Counted from the first letter of the stretch, positions 1 to 8,164 are shown. The stretch: 64,000 nucleotides of DNA from an uncultured Sphingomonas sp. (GCF_913777625.1 NZ_CAJYTI010000007.1:1-64000), one strand, 5' to 3'. Made by a program: numbers and translations. Notes: a model not told the origin generated them from the sequence alone.

Positions 1-1125
1 GATCCGGCGGGGCTGTGCCCGCTGGCCGATCGCGGCAGTGCGGTGACGCGACTGGGCGGTTATCGACTGGCGCAAGGCTGGTGCGCGGCGCTGACGGGGG
101 ATGGCGCACGCGCCACCGCGACGGTTCGCCAGATGCGCCGTCAGCGGGTCGCCGACGACTTCGACCTGAAGCTCGCCGAAAAGCTGATGGGGGCAGGATC
201 CGCACGCAAGGCGGTCAGCGTCGATTGGGGCGGGGCAGACCGCCTCACGGTCTGGCGGTTCGGCCTGGCCACGGCGACGGGCGTGACGGTACCGCCGGAT
301 TATCTTTCCTATGTCGGGCCGCAGGTGCGTGGCTGGCTGGCGACCTCGGCATCGGTGCCCGCGATCGAGCGGGCAGGCGTGGTCGATCAGGCGGCGACGC
401 TGGGCGTTCTCTCCAACGCCGCGCTGGTCGATTTCTATTCCGGGCTGAGCGATGACGATCAGGCGAGCCGGGCCCAGTCGGCGATCGGCAACGATCTGCG
501 CAACGCCTATGCCGCCGGGGACGAGGGACAGCGGCTGTCGGCGATGCTCTCGCTCTGGGGCGATGATAAGCCTACCCCCTATGGCCGACTGATCCTGACC
601 GCCCGCGCCGCCGCGCGGTTGCCGGTGACGAGCGACGGGCGCGAGGCCGACCGGCTGGTCGCCTCGATGCTGTCGGCGGGGCTGGATCGCAGCGCAGCGC
701 GCTGGCGCGATGTCGCGAAGCAGAATAGCGACGCCTGGGCGATGATCGAGTTGAGCGATCCCGACCGGCAAGGCCAGTTGGCGTACGACCGGGTCTCCAA
801 CTATAGCGCCGACGCCTTGAAGCAGCGTATGTTCTTTGCCGGACTGGCCGGGCTCGGGCGGCTGTCGCGCACCGATATCGAAAAGGGCGCCGAAGCGCTC
901 GACGTGCGGGTCGGCCAGCGCAATGCCTGGACCGAGGCGCTCGATCAGGCGGTGGCGGACGAGCAGACGGGCATGGTCGTCCTGCTCTGCGCGGTCGGGA
1001 TGCAGACCAGCGATTGGCGAGGCGTGCCCCCTCAGGCGCTCTATCGCATCGTCGAGGCGCTGCGCTCGGTCGGGCTGGACGCCGAGGCACGGATGATCGC
1101 GGCGGAGGCGATCGCCCGGACATGA
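1..1125 (+). CDS. Hypothetical protein, truncated at left edge
   Basis: The reading frame is open from base 1, so the 5' end lies outside the window; a GTG at 43 is only an internal candidate start. About 374 residues are visible. They are Ala/Leu/Arg-rich, probably mostly helical, with no membrane segment or catalytic motif that I recognise. The stop overlaps the start of xerD by four bases (ATGA), so the two are translationally coupled and probably co-transcribed. Repeated short helical blocks would suit a TPR-like scaffold, but that is a guess. Function unknown. Confidence 0.75.
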   Translation, partial: DPAGLCPLADRGSAVTRLGGYRLAQGWCAALTGDGARATATVRQMRRQRVADDFDLKLAEKLMGAGSARKAVSVDWGGADRLTVWRFGLATATGVTVPPDYLSYVGPQVRGWLATSASVPAIERAGVVDQAATLGVLSNAALVDFYSGLSDDDQASRAQSAIGNDLRNAYAAGDEGQRLSAMLSLWGDDKPTPYGRLILTARAAARLPVTSDGREADRLVASMLSAGLDRSAARWRDVAKQNSDAWAMIELSDPDRQGQLAYDRVSNYSADALKQRMFFAGLAGLGRLSRTDIEKGAEALDVRVGQRNAWTEALDQAVADEQTGMVVLLCAVGMQTSDWRGVPPQALYRIVEALRSVGLDAEARMIAAEAIART

Positions 1126-2021
1126 AGATGCACGACGCCGCGCTGGTCGACCGCTTTCTGGAGATGATGGCGGCGGAGGCTGGCGCGGCGGGCAATACGC
1201 TGGCGGCCTATCGCTCCGACCTGCGCTTGGCCGCCGAGGCGATGGACGGGCTGGCTGATGCCGATGAGGGCGCGCTCCAGCGGCTGGCCGATGGCTGGGC
1301 GTCGCTGGCCAATGCCACCGTGGCACGCAAGGCGGCGGCGCTGCGGCGTTTCTATGCCTTTCTGCATGAAGAGGGGCTGCGCGGCGATGATCCCTCTTCA
1401 GTGCTGCCCCGTCCGGGCCAGCGGCGGGCGCTGCCCAAGATACTCAGCCATGCCGATATCGATCGGCTGTTCGCCGCCATCGCCGAGCGGACGGGCACCG
1501 CGCATCCCAGCGCGAACGATCTGCGGCTCGCGGCACTGGTCGAGCTGCTCTATGGCTCGGGCCTGCGCGCGAGCGAACTGGTCGCCCTGCCGCGCAATGC
1601 CGTCCATCCGGACCGCCCTTTCCTGATCCTGAAGGGCAAGGGCGGTGTCGAACGGATGGTGCCGATCTCGGACCAGGCGCGTGCGGCGGTGGCGGCGTGG
1701 CGGGTGCATGTCCCGGCCGACAAGCCCTGGCTCTTCCCCGGCGGCAAGAAGCATCTGACCCGCATCCGCCTCTATCAGTTGATCAAGGCGCTGGCGGCGG
1801 AGGCGGGCATTCCACCCGACCGGGTCAGCCCGCATGTCCTGCGCCATGCCTTTGCCACCCATCTGCTCGGCGGCGGGGCCGATCTGCGCGCGGTGCAGGC
1901 GATGCTGGGCCATGCCGACATCGCCACGACCGAAATCTACACCCATGTCGAGGCGAGCCGACTGGTCGAACTCGTCAATGCAAAACACCCGCTCGTTGAT
2001 TTTCGGGACAAGCGCCCTTAG
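1122..2021 (+). CDS. xerD: Site-specific tyrosine recombinase XerD
   Basis: This 299-residue protein has the length of XerC/XerD. An N-terminal SAM-like core-binding domain (about residues 5-85) precedes the catalytic domain. The tyrosine-recombinase residues are all visible: Arg149 in YGSGLRASEL, a beta-hairpin Lys near 171-173, His238-x-x-Arg241 in HVLRHAFATH, His264 in LGHAD, and the nucleophile Tyr273 in TTEIYTHV. With XerC it resolves chromosome dimers at dif during division, at the FtsK-loaded septum. XerD is preferred over XerC by overall resemblance and its place next to accA, but the two paralogues are hard to separate by eye. The ATG overlaps the preceding stop. Confidence 0.9.
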   Translation: MKMHDAALVDRFLEMMAAEAGAAGNTLAAYRSDLRLAAEAMDGLADADEGALQRLADGWASLANATVARKAAALRRFYAFLHEEGLRGDDPSSVLPRPGQRRALPKILSHADIDRLFAAIAERTGTAHPSANDLRLAALVELLYGSGLRASELVALPRNAVHPDRPFLILKGKGGVERMVPISDQARAAVAAWRVHVPADKPWLFPGGKKHLTRIRLYQLIKALAAEAGIPPDRVSPHVLRHAFATHLLGGGADLRAVQAMLGHADIATTEIYTHVEASRLVELVNAKHPLVDFRDKRP

Positions 2022-2032
2022 GCGATAGCGCC

Positions 2033-2983
2033 ATGTCAACGACCTTCCTCGATTTCGAGAAACCGATCGCCGAGCTCCAGAGCCGGATCGACGAGCTGCG
2101 CGACACGACCGCCGAAGGGACGGTCGATATCGGCGCGGAGATCGCCAAGCTCCAGGCCAAGTCCGACAAGCTGCTGCGCGATACCTTCACCAAGCTGACC
2201 CCGTGGCAGAAGACGCAGGTCGCGCGCCATCCGCAGCGTCCGCACTTCAAGCATTATGTCGCCGGGCTGTTCGACGAGTTCGTGCCGCTGGCAGGCGACC
2301 GTGCATTCGGTGACGACCAGGCGATCATGGGCGGCTTCGCGCAGTTTCGCGGCCAGCGTGTCATGGTGCTGGGCCATGAAAAGGGCGAGGATACCGCCAG
2401 CCGCCTGCGGCACAATTTCGGCATGGGCAAGCCGGAGGGGTATCGCAAGGCGATTCGCCTGGTCGAGCTGGCCGACCGGTTCGGCCTGCCCATCGTGACG
2501 CTGGTCGATACGTCGGGCGCGTTCCCCGGTATCCAGGCCGAAGAGCGCGGCCAAGCGGAAGCCATTGCGCGCTCGACCGAGGCCTGCCTGGCGGCGGGCG
2601 TGCCGGTCGTCTCGGCCATCGTAGGCGAGGGCGGCTCGGGCGGCGCGGTGGCGCTGGCGGCGGGCAACCAGGTGCTGATGATGGAGCACGCCGTCTATTC
2701 GGTGATCTCGCCCGAGGGCTGCGCCTCGATCCTGTGGCGCACTGCCGACAAGGCTGCCGACGCGGCCGAAGCGATGAAGGTGACCGCACAGCATCTGAAG
2801 GAACTGAAGGTGATCGACGGCATCGTGCCGGAACCGCTGGGCGGGGCGCACCGTGCCCCCGGCCAGGCGATCCAGGCGCTGGGGGACGCGATCGAGAAGG
2901 CGCTCGCCGGTCTCTCCGGGCAGTCGCCGGAATCGCTGCGCCAGGCGCGGCGGGCGAAGTTCCTGGCGATGGGCCGGGTCTGA
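2033..2983 (+). CDS. accA: Acetyl-CoA carboxylase carboxyltransferase subunit alpha
   Basis: The 316-residue product matches AccA in length and layout. It has an N-terminal helical region, then the crotonase-like carboxyltransferase fold with the block MGKPEGYRKA, DTSGAFPG (about 160-167) and a Gly-rich oxyanion segment GEGGSGGA. With AccD it moves the carboxyl group from carboxybiotin to acetyl-CoA, giving malonyl-CoA for fatty-acid synthesis. It lies 11 bases after xerD in the same direction and is followed by a strong terminator, so it probably ends this transcription unit. Confidence 0.95.
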   Translation: MSTTFLDFEKPIAELQSRIDELRDTTAEGTVDIGAEIAKLQAKSDKLLRDTFTKLTPWQKTQVARHPQRPHFKHYVAGLFDEFVPLAGDRAFGDDQAIMGGFAQFRGQRVMVLGHEKGEDTASRLRHNFGMGKPEGYRKAIRLVELADRFGLPIVTLVDTSGAFPGIQAEERGQAEAIARSTEACLAAGVPVVSAIVGEGGSGGAVALAAGNQVLMMEHAVYSVISPEGCASILWRTADKAADAAEAMKVTAQHLKELKVIDGIVPEPLGGAHRAPGQAIQALGDAIEKALAGLSGQSPESLRQARRAKFLAMGRV

Positions 2984-2994
2984 TTCACGGAACG

Positions 2995-3033
2995 AAAAAA
3001 GGGGCCGTCACACCGGGTGACGGCCCCTTTTTT
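2995..3033. terminator. Bidirectional intrinsic terminator accA / flp
   Basis: An 11-bp perfect stem (3001-3011 with 3017-3027, loop 5 bases) is flanked by A6 on the left and T6 on the right. It can terminate both accA from the left and the convergent Flp pilin gene from the right. Confidence 0.9.
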
Positions 3034-3050
3034 CTTCGTCCGGACGTCGC

Positions 3051-3218
3051 TCAGGACGCCTTCATATTGGAACTGACGTTCCCGAAGGTCGTGTTGAGCT
3101 GGTTGCCCAGACCCTGCATGGCGGCGATCGCGGCGACGGCAATCAGAGCCGCGATCAATCCATATTCGATCGCCGTGGCGCCCTTTCGGCTGGCGATCAG
3201 ACTACGAAGCGTCGTCAT
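3051..3218 (-). CDS. Flp/Fap-type pilin 1
   Basis: A 55-residue prepilin of the type IVb Flp class. A short basic leader (MTTLRSLIASRKG) is followed by the prepilin-peptidase motif G/ATAIEYGLIAALIAV, with the Glu5-Tyr6 pair typical of Flp, then a hydrophobic helix and a short polar tail. Such pilins assemble through Tad machinery into adhesive fibres. The ATG at 3218 is chosen because it gives the normal short leader; a longer frame to 3272 would add an atypical N-terminus. Its mature part is almost identical to the next gene. No tad/cpa export genes are in the window. Confidence 0.85.
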   Translation of the reverse strand: MTTLRSLIASRKGATAIEYGLIAALIAVAAIAAMQGLGNQLNTTFGNVSSNMKAS

Positions 3219-3302
3219 CGGACGGGCTCCCAAGCAGTTGCCAGGGAGAGCGGTGATGCCCGGCAGCGCCACCGCCCCCGAAACCGGCGAGCGATTAAAG
3301 GC

Positions 3303-3470
3303 TTACGAGGCCTTCATGTTCGAGGTGACGTTACCGAACGTCTTGTTGAGCTGGTTGCCCAGACCCTGCATGGCGGCGATCGCGGCAACCGCGATCAGGG
3401 CTGCGATCAGGCCATATTCGATCGCCGTCGCGCCCTTGGAATTCTTCAGAAACTTGCGAATCTTCTGCAT
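3303..3470 (-). CDS. Flp/Fap-type pilin 2
   Basis: A 55-residue Flp prepilin starting MQKIRKFLKNSKG/ATAIEYGL. The ATG at 3470 has GGAG six bases upstream, which favours it over longer frames. The mature sequence differs from pilin 1 at only a few positions (for example NKTFGNVTS against NTTFGNVSS), so the pair is a recent tandem duplication; the leaders differ more. The hydrophobic helix is expected to span the inner membrane before assembly. Confidence 0.87.
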   Translation of the reverse strand: MQKIRKFLKNSKGATAIEYGLIAALIAVAAIAAMQGLGNQLNKTFGNVTSNMKAS

Positions 3471-3601
3471 ACCCGACTCCATCGTCCCAGAAACTTCAAA
3501 CACCGGCCCCGGCGGCAGACCCGAAGAGGCAGGTCGACCCTAGGGAAGAGGGGTTAAGAACCGGCTAAATCGCGTGCTTAGCGAGAGGTTTACAGCGACA
3601 T

Positions 3602-3790
3602 TCAGCCAGCATCCTGGACCTTTTGCGAGATGTTGCCCCACAGCTGGGCGGTGCCGTTGCCCAGGCTGGTGAGGCCGGCGATCATCGCGAGCACGATCAG
3701 CGCCACGATCAGTCCATATTCGACCGCGGTCGCACCGCGTTGGGTGCAAGCAAGCGCGCGCAGCAGGTGGATCAGGGCTCGCATCGGCAA
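3602..3790 (-). CDS. Flp/Fap-type pilin 3 (divergent copy)
   Basis: A 60-62 residue Flp prepilin with the cleavage motif G/ATAVEYGLIVALIVLA and a C-terminal SLGNGTAQLWGNISQKVQ. It is clearly diverged from pilins 1 and 2, so it is an older paralogue. Two starts compete: TTG at 3790, about five bases after a GAG, and ATG at 3784, about eleven bases after it; the mature protein is the same either way. It is the first of three Flp genes in a row on this strand. Confidence 0.82.
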   Translation of the reverse strand: MPMRALIHLLRALACTQRGATAVEYGLIVALIVLAMIAGLTSLGNGTAQLWGNISQKVQDAG

Positions 3791-3840
3791 TCCATCTCGT
3801 TCAGAAAGCAGTCTGAAACATTGCAGGATTTGGTTGCAAA

Positions 3841-4254
3841 GTGCTTAGCGAGAGAAGGTCGCTGCTGCCGGTGGTCGCCGCAGCCATGATTCTGGACGGT
3901 CGCGTGCTGGTGCAGCAACGACCCGAGGGCAGTTCGCTGGCAGGCCTGTGGGAGTTTCCCGGCGGCAAGATCGAGCCCGGCGAGAGCCCGGAGGCAGCGC
4001 TCGCGCGGGAACTGGACGAGGAACTGGGCGTGGGGGTCGATCCCGCCACCCTGGCACCGCTCACCTTCGCGAGCGCGCCTCTGGCAGATCGGCACCTCGT
4101 GCTGCTGCTCTACCGGCTCGATACCTGGCAGGGCACGCCCGAACCGCGCCACGCCAGCGCGCTGGCCTGGGCGGACCTCGCCATGCTCCGCAGCCTGCCG
4201 ATGCCGCCGGCGGACCTTCCCTTCCTGACCGTGCTGGAGCAGCTGCTCGTCTAG
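3841..4254 (+). CDS. mutT: 8-oxo-dGTP diphosphatase (MutT-type Nudix hydrolase)
   Basis: The 137-residue protein is a single Nudix domain. The Nudix box runs from GGKIEPGESPEAA through ARELDEELGV (about residues 41-63), with the metal-binding REx2EE glutamates intact. LWEFPGG just before it is typical of MutT proteins that clean oxidised dGTP from the nucleotide pool. A GTG at 3841 gives the usual length but its Shine-Dalgarno is weak (AGGA about twelve bases upstream); an ATG at 3886 would cut into the first strand of the fold, so GTG is preferred. Confidence 0.85.
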   Translation: MLSERRSLLPVVAAAMILDGRVLVQQRPEGSSLAGLWEFPGGKIEPGESPEAALARELDEELGVGVDPATLAPLTFASAPLADRHLVLLLYRLDTWQGTPEPRHASALAWADLAMLRSLPMPPADLPFLTVLEQLLV

Positions 4255-4437
4255 ACCGCGGTCGCAGCGAAACGGGGATTGCCGCCCGCATCGGCCAAGT
4301 CGTGGCACCGCTCGAACCCTGCTTCCACCAGCGCCGCCCGATAGATGAGGGCGCCAAGCGATAGGAAGCGGCCGCCCGGGTGCGGTCCGTCCCGTCCGGC
4401 AGGAAGATCAGCCCGATGGCGATCGCTGCATCGAAGC
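4254..4437 (-). pseudogene. Remnant of a SAM-dependent methyltransferase
   Basis: Read on the minus strand, one frame gives FDAAIAIGLIFLPDG and a second gives GGRFLSLGALIYRAALVEAGFER followed by a GGNPRFAA-type C-terminus. Together they resemble the last third of a class I methyltransferase in which motif IV (FDAVIA.GLLFL) leads to PGGRFLF and a C-terminal SLG..YR..L...GF block. Here the frame changes between the two parts, and the segment normally between GGRFL and SLG is missing. It lies between mutT and an intact methyltransferase. I read it as a decayed gene fragment; chance similarity cannot be excluded. Confidence 0.45.
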
Positions 4438-4465
4438 GACGACCGAAGAACCGGCTGGATTGCCG

Positions 4466-5293
4466 CTATTGCTTCGGCTTCAACGCATCGAGCAGCGACG
4501 CAGTGGCGCTGCCCGGCCGCGCGGGCTTGGGCTGCGAGGGATCTGGGGCCCAGCCCGTCAGGTAGACGATCGAATAGCGCTCCGGCGTGCGGCCGTCCGG
4601 CTCGGCGCGCTCGGCAAAGGCCGCAGCGGTGCCGAGCAGCGTCTCGCGGCGCATCGGCGGCGTATTCGGCAGCAAATTGGTCGCCGCCATGCCGCGGAGG
4701 TCGCGGATGAGTCCGCCCAGGCCGCCATAGCGCACGGTCAGCGTCTCGACATCGGCGACCGGCAGGGCGAAGCCGGCGCGCGACAGCAGGTCGCCGCCCG
4801 CCCGCACGTCGATCTGCGGGTGGAAGCGGGCGACCGGCCTGTCGGCCTCGGCGGCAAGCAGGCAGGCGCGCAGGGTCGAGAGCGTGCCCGCGCCGAGGAA
4901 GGCGCCGAGAAACAGTCCGTCCGGCTTGAGCGCGCGGCGGGCAAGGGCGAGCGCGCCGGGCACGTCGTTCACCGTGTCGAGCACGCCCGCCGAGATCACC
5001 AGGTCGAAGCTGGCTTCGGGGAAGGGGTACAGGTCTTCGTCGGCTTGGACCGCGCCGGTCTTGGCAGCGAAGGCTTCGCCCGCCTCCAGCCGGGTGATCG
5101 TGGCACCCGGCCAATAGAAGCTGCCGTCGGCGCTGCCCAGGTCGAGCACGGTGCGGAACTCGCGCTTCACGCCTTCCAGCCGCTCGATCAGCCCGTCGAG
5201 CATATGATCGCGCAGAAAGCCCTCATAGCTGCGGGCGGCGCGGTCGCGGCGTTTGCGGCGGAGCGAACGATCGAAGATTTCGGAGTCGGACAC
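4466..5293 (-). CDS. Class I SAM-dependent methyltransferase
   Basis: About 275 residues. The SAM-binding motif I is VLDLGSADGSFYWPG (around residues 50-64 from the GTG), followed by DLYPFPEASFDLVISAGVLD (motifs II-IV) and a KPDGLFLGAF post-motif. The layout resembles the NDUFAF5/BioC-like methyltransferases found beside comF in many alphaproteobacteria, but the substrate cannot be read from sequence. The GTG at 5293 (VSDSEIFDRSLRR) is preferred; a TTG at 5329 would extend the frame close to comF's start. It is divergent from comF with about 40 bases between starts. Confidence 0.8.
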   Translation of the reverse strand: MSDSEIFDRSLRRKRRDRAARSYEGFLRDHMLDGLIERLEGVKREFRTVLDLGSADGSFYWPGATITRLEAGEAFAAKTGAVQADEDLYPFPEASFDLVISAGVLDTVNDVPGALALARRALKPDGLFLGAFLGAGTLSTLRACLLAAEADRPVARFHPQIDVRAGGDLLSRAGFALPVADVETLTVRYGGLGGLIRDLRGMAATNLLPNTPPMRRETLLGTAAAFAERAEPDGRTPERYSIVYLTGWAPDPSQPKPARPGSATASLLDALKPKQ

Positions 5294-5333
5294 AGGCGCG
5301 CTTGTGCAGCGGCGCGGCGCTTGGAACAAGAGC

Positions 5334-6068
5334 GTGGTGGATGTTCGCGCGCCCTTCCTCCGGCTGATCGACCTCGCGCTGCCGCCGCGCTGCCCGGGCT
5401 GCGGCGCGATCGTCGAGGCCGATCATCGCTTCTGTGCCGACTGCTGGGACCACCTGCATTTTCTCGGCCCCCCCTGGTGTGCTTGCTGCCACCTGCCGTT
5501 CGCGTTCGACCGAGGGCAAGGCGCGCGCTGCGGCGACTGTCTCGCCAACCCGCCGCCGCATGACGGGGTGCGTGCCGCGGTGGCCTATGGCGACATCGCG
5601 CGGCGGCTGGCGCTCAAGCTGAAATATGGCGGCAGGCTTGCCGCGGCGGAGACGATGGCCCGGGCGATGGTGCGGCTGATGCCGGAGGGCGCCGACCTGC
5701 TCGTGCCGGTGCCGCTGCACCGCTGGCGGCTCTGGTCGCGGGGGTTCAACCAGGCACTGCTGATCGCGCAGGGAGTCTCGCGACGCACCGGCCTGCCGGT
5801 CGACCGCGACGTGCTTCGTCGGGTGAAGGCGACGCCGAAGCTGCAGGGGCTGGGCAGGCGCTCGCGCGCCAAGGCAGTGGCGGGGGCCTTCGCGCTCGCG
5901 CCGGAAGCGCGCGAAAGGCTGAAGGGGCGCACCGTGCTGTTGGTCGACGATGTCCATACCAGCGGCGCGACCGGCGATGCCTGTGCCCGGCTGCTCAAGC
6001 GCGGCGGGGCGGCGAAGGTGATCCTGCTATGCTGGGCGCGCGTTCTCCCCGACGAGACCCTGGATTGA
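5334..6068 (+). CDS. comF: ComF family phosphoribosyltransferase
   Basis: The 244-residue protein has an N-terminal double zinc-ribbon with paired cysteines (CPGC, CADC, CACC, CGDC within about residues 15-65). A type I phosphoribosyltransferase fold follows, with the PRPP-binding signature VLLVDDVHTSGAT near the C-terminus. ComF is needed for DNA uptake in naturally competent bacteria; in this lineage its role is less clear. GTG codons at 5334 and 5337 follow GGAAC at a good spacing, so the start is placed there rather than at the ATG-like frame beginning at 5253, which would overlap the divergent methyltransferase. Confidence 0.88.
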   Translation: MVDVRAPFLRLIDLALPPRCPGCGAIVEADHRFCADCWDHLHFLGPPWCACCHLPFAFDRGQGARCGDCLANPPPHDGVRAAVAYGDIARRLALKLKYGGRLAAAETMARAMVRLMPEGADLLVPVPLHRWRLWSRGFNQALLIAQGVSRRTGLPVDRDVLRRVKATPKLQGLGRRSRAKAVAGAFALAPEARERLKGRTVLLVDDVHTSGATGDACARLLKRGGAAKVILLCWARVLPDETLD

Positions 6069-6102
6069 CAAGCGGGACCCCCGCGCACACCTCTGGAGGA
6101 CT

Positions 6103-6360
6103 ATGGCAAAGGTCGAAATCTACACCAAGGCGTTCTGCCCCTATTGCACGCGCGCCAAGAACCTCCTCTCCGCCAAGGGCGCGGACTATGAGGAATATGA
6201 CATCACCATGGGCGGGCCGAAGCGCGCCGAGATGCTGGAGCGCGCACCCGGCCGCACCACCGTGCCGCAGGTCTTCATCGACGGAAAGCATATCGGCGGA
6301 TCCGACGATCTCGCCGCGCTCGATCGCCAGGGCGGCCTGGACCCGCTCCTCGCCGCATGA
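6103..6360 (+). CDS. grxC: Glutaredoxin 3
   Basis: An 85-residue thioredoxin-fold protein with the dithiol active site Cys12-Pro-Tyr-Cys15, the cis-proline block TTVPQVFIDG and the glutathione-binding GGSDDLAAL. It reduces disulfides and mixed glutathione disulfides in the cytoplasm. GGAGG lies eight bases before the ATG. Its stop overlaps the start of the next gene by four bases, linking it to a glutathione-related amidase. Confidence 0.95.
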   Translation: MAKVEIYTKAFCPYCTRAKNLLSAKGADYEEYDITMGGPKRAEMLERAPGRTTVPQVFIDGKHIGGSDDLAALDRQGGLDPLLAA

Positions 6361-7181
6361 CCCGCGCCGCGCTGCTCCAGATGACGAGCGGGATCGATCC
6401 CGCCGCCAATGCCGCGACGTTGGTCGAGGCGGTGGCACAGGCCAAGGCGGGCGGGGCGGCGATGCTGTTCACGCCGGAAATGTCCGGCTTGCTCGACGGC
6501 AATCGCGAGCGCGCCCAGCCGCACTATCGGCCCGAGGCCGAGGATCCGGTGCTGGCGGCGGTGCGCGATGCAGCCGCCAGGCACGGCATCTGGGTCCATC
6601 TGGGCAGCATTGCGGTGCTGCGCGAGGACGGCAAGCTCGCCAATCGCGCGTTCGTGATCGACGACAGCGGCGCGATCCGCGCGCGCTACGACAAGATGCA
6701 CCTCTTCGACGTCGATCTGCCGACCGGCGAGAGCTGGCGTGAATCGAACAGCTACACGGCGGGCCCGGCGCCGATGGTGGTCGACACGCCGCTGGGGAAG
6801 CTGGGGCTCGCCATCTGCTACGACCTGCGCTTCCCGGATCTGTTCCGCACGCTCAGCGATGCCGGGGCGACGATCCTCGCGGTGCCGGCGGCATTCACGC
6901 GGCCGACAGGCGCCGCGCACTGGCATGTGTTGTTGCGCGCCCGCGCGATCGAGGCGGCGGCGTTCGTGATCGCGGCAGCGCAGACCGGCGTCCATGCGGA
7001 CGGCCGCGCCACCTATGGCCACAGCCTGGCGATCGGCCCCTGGGGCGACGTACTGCTCGACATGGGCGAGGCGGCCGGTCTCGGGTTCGCGGAGATCGAC
7101 TCCGCCCGGATCGCGGAGGTGCGGAGCCGCGTGCCCGTGCTGCGTCACCGCCGCGCGATTCCGGAGGCTACGCAGGCGTGA
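6357..7181 (+). CDS. Carbon-nitrogen hydrolase, probable deaminated glutathione amidase
   Basis: The 274-residue nitrilase-superfamily protein carries the Glu-Lys-Cys triad: Glu41 in TPEMSG, Lys113 in YDKMHLFD and Cys154 in AICYDLRFP. Length and the motifs DKMHLFD and YDLRFP match the Nit1/YbeM group, which hydrolyses deaminated glutathione, a repair reaction. Translational coupling to grxC supports the glutathione link. Omega-amidase activity is the main alternative. The next gene overlaps its stop. Confidence 0.88.
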   Translation: MTRAALLQMTSGIDPAANAATLVEAVAQAKAGGAAMLFTPEMSGLLDGNRERAQPHYRPEAEDPVLAAVRDAAARHGIWVHLGSIAVLREDGKLANRAFVIDDSGAIRARYDKMHLFDVDLPTGESWRESNSYTAGPAPMVVDTPLGKLGLAICYDLRFPDLFRTLSDAGATILAVPAAFTRPTGAAHWHVLLRARAIEAAAFVIAAAQTGVHADGRATYGHSLAIGPWGDVLLDMGEAAGLGFAEIDSARIAEVRSRVPVLRHRRAIPEATQA

Positions 7182-7615
7182 TCGTCTTCGACCTCAAGTG
7201 TAGCGGCGATCATGTGTTCGAGGTGTGGTTCAAGTCGAGCAGCGCCTATGAGGAGCAGCGGGCGCAGGGGCTGATCGCCTGTCCCTATTGCGGCGACGTC
7301 ACGGTTACCAAGGCGGTCATGGCGCCGGCGGTGGGGGCGAAGGGCAACCAGGTGGCGGAGAAGGCACCGGTCACGCCCGAGGCGTTCAAGGCGGCACTTG
7401 CCGCGATCGCGCAACTTCAGGTGAAGCAGCTCGAAACCTCGACATGGGTCGGGAGCGCCTTCTCCGAGAAAGCACGCGCCATGCATGCGGGCGACGCGCC
7501 CGAGGCGCCGATCCATGGCCGGGCTACGCTCGAGGAAGCCAAGGCGCTGGTGGAAGAAGGGGTGCCGATCGCGCCGCTGCTGGTCCCGGTCGTGCCGCCC
7601 GAGGCGCGCAATTGA
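7178..7615 (+). CDS. DUF1178 family protein
   Basis: A 145-residue protein typical of the DUF1178 family in alphaproteobacteria. It begins MIVFDLKCSGDHVFEVWFKSS and carries a CPYCG zinc-finger-like pair at about residues 35-39; a central helical part is followed by a Pro-rich end. Its function is unknown. The GTG start overlaps the preceding TGA (GTGA), making this the third gene of a grxC-amidase-DUF1178 operon, a conserved order that suggests a redox or glutathione context. Confidence 0.85.
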   Translation: MIVFDLKCSGDHVFEVWFKSSSAYEEQRAQGLIACPYCGDVTVTKAVMAPAVGAKGNQVAEKAPVTPEAFKAALAAIAQLQVKQLETSTWVGSAFSEKARAMHAGDAPEAPIHGRATLEEAKALVEEGVPIAPLLVPVVPPEARN

Positions 7616-7649
7616 TTTGCCCCGCATTGGCCGGTACGAGCAGCTTCGT

Positions 7650-7726
7650 GGCCCGGTAGCTCAGCAGGATAGAGCAAGCGATTCCTAATCGAGAGGTCGG
7701 AGGTTCGAATCCTCTCCGGGTCACCA
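7650..7726 (+). tRNA. tRNA-Arg (anticodon CCT)
   Basis: A cloverleaf can be drawn: acceptor GGCCCGG with CCGGGTC (one G-T pair), D arm GCTC/GAGC, anticodon CCT at 7684-7686 in the loop TTCCTAA, T arm GGAGG/CCTCT around TTCGAAT, and an encoded CCA end. The anticodon stem pairs well only in its three inner positions; the two outer pairs are A-G and G-A, which is unusual. It would read AGG codons. Confidence 0.88.
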
Positions 7727-8164
7727 CCCAAAGCCGCTTGCAGATCACGCGCCGCCCGGGGCGCGTCTCCTGCTCCCGGCTGCCCCCTGCAATCGGTTCG
7801 TGAGCGGACCGGACGAGTCGCAGGATCTTCGCCCGATGGGGCTTGTCGAACATCTTCGCTTTCCTGATCTCGAACTGCCCGGAAACGGCACGGGCATCGA
7901 CGTGCGCGAAGGCGAGGTCGGTCACGCTGCCAAAATGGCAGCTGGTGGGACGGGTGCCCAAGACACGATCGAGGTGATGTCCGCCGGGACCGTAGATAGT
8001 CGGCACTATGGTTAACGTCCGTTAGCGTTGTAGCCCATGATGTTGATGGTATTATTTTAATGATTTGATTGGAGAAGGGGCTGGCCAGGTGCAGCAGCAC
8101 TTGGTCGTGCGTCGGCGATCCGACGTAGCTCGCAGAAGCGGCTAACTTCCAGAAGGAAATATTA
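7727..8164. other. Intergenic region before flagellin, no gene seen
   Basis: No convincing coding frame on either strand. The last 150 bases are AT-richer than the surroundings and should hold the flagellin promoter. A perfect palindrome TAACG-TC-CGTTA lies at 8013-8024 and could be a regulator site. I searched by eye for sigma-54 (GG-N10-GC) and sigma-28 promoters and found no good match. Confidence 0.4.

Noticed and set aside
5253..5333. ATG-like extension of comF upstream of the GTG
   Set aside because: It would overlap the divergent methyltransferase start; the GTG pair at 5334/5337 has a better ribosome-binding site.
8070..8164. Possible sigma-54 promoter before flagellin
   Set aside because: The only GG...GC pair near TGGCCAGGTGCAGCA has the wrong spacing, so no site was annotated.
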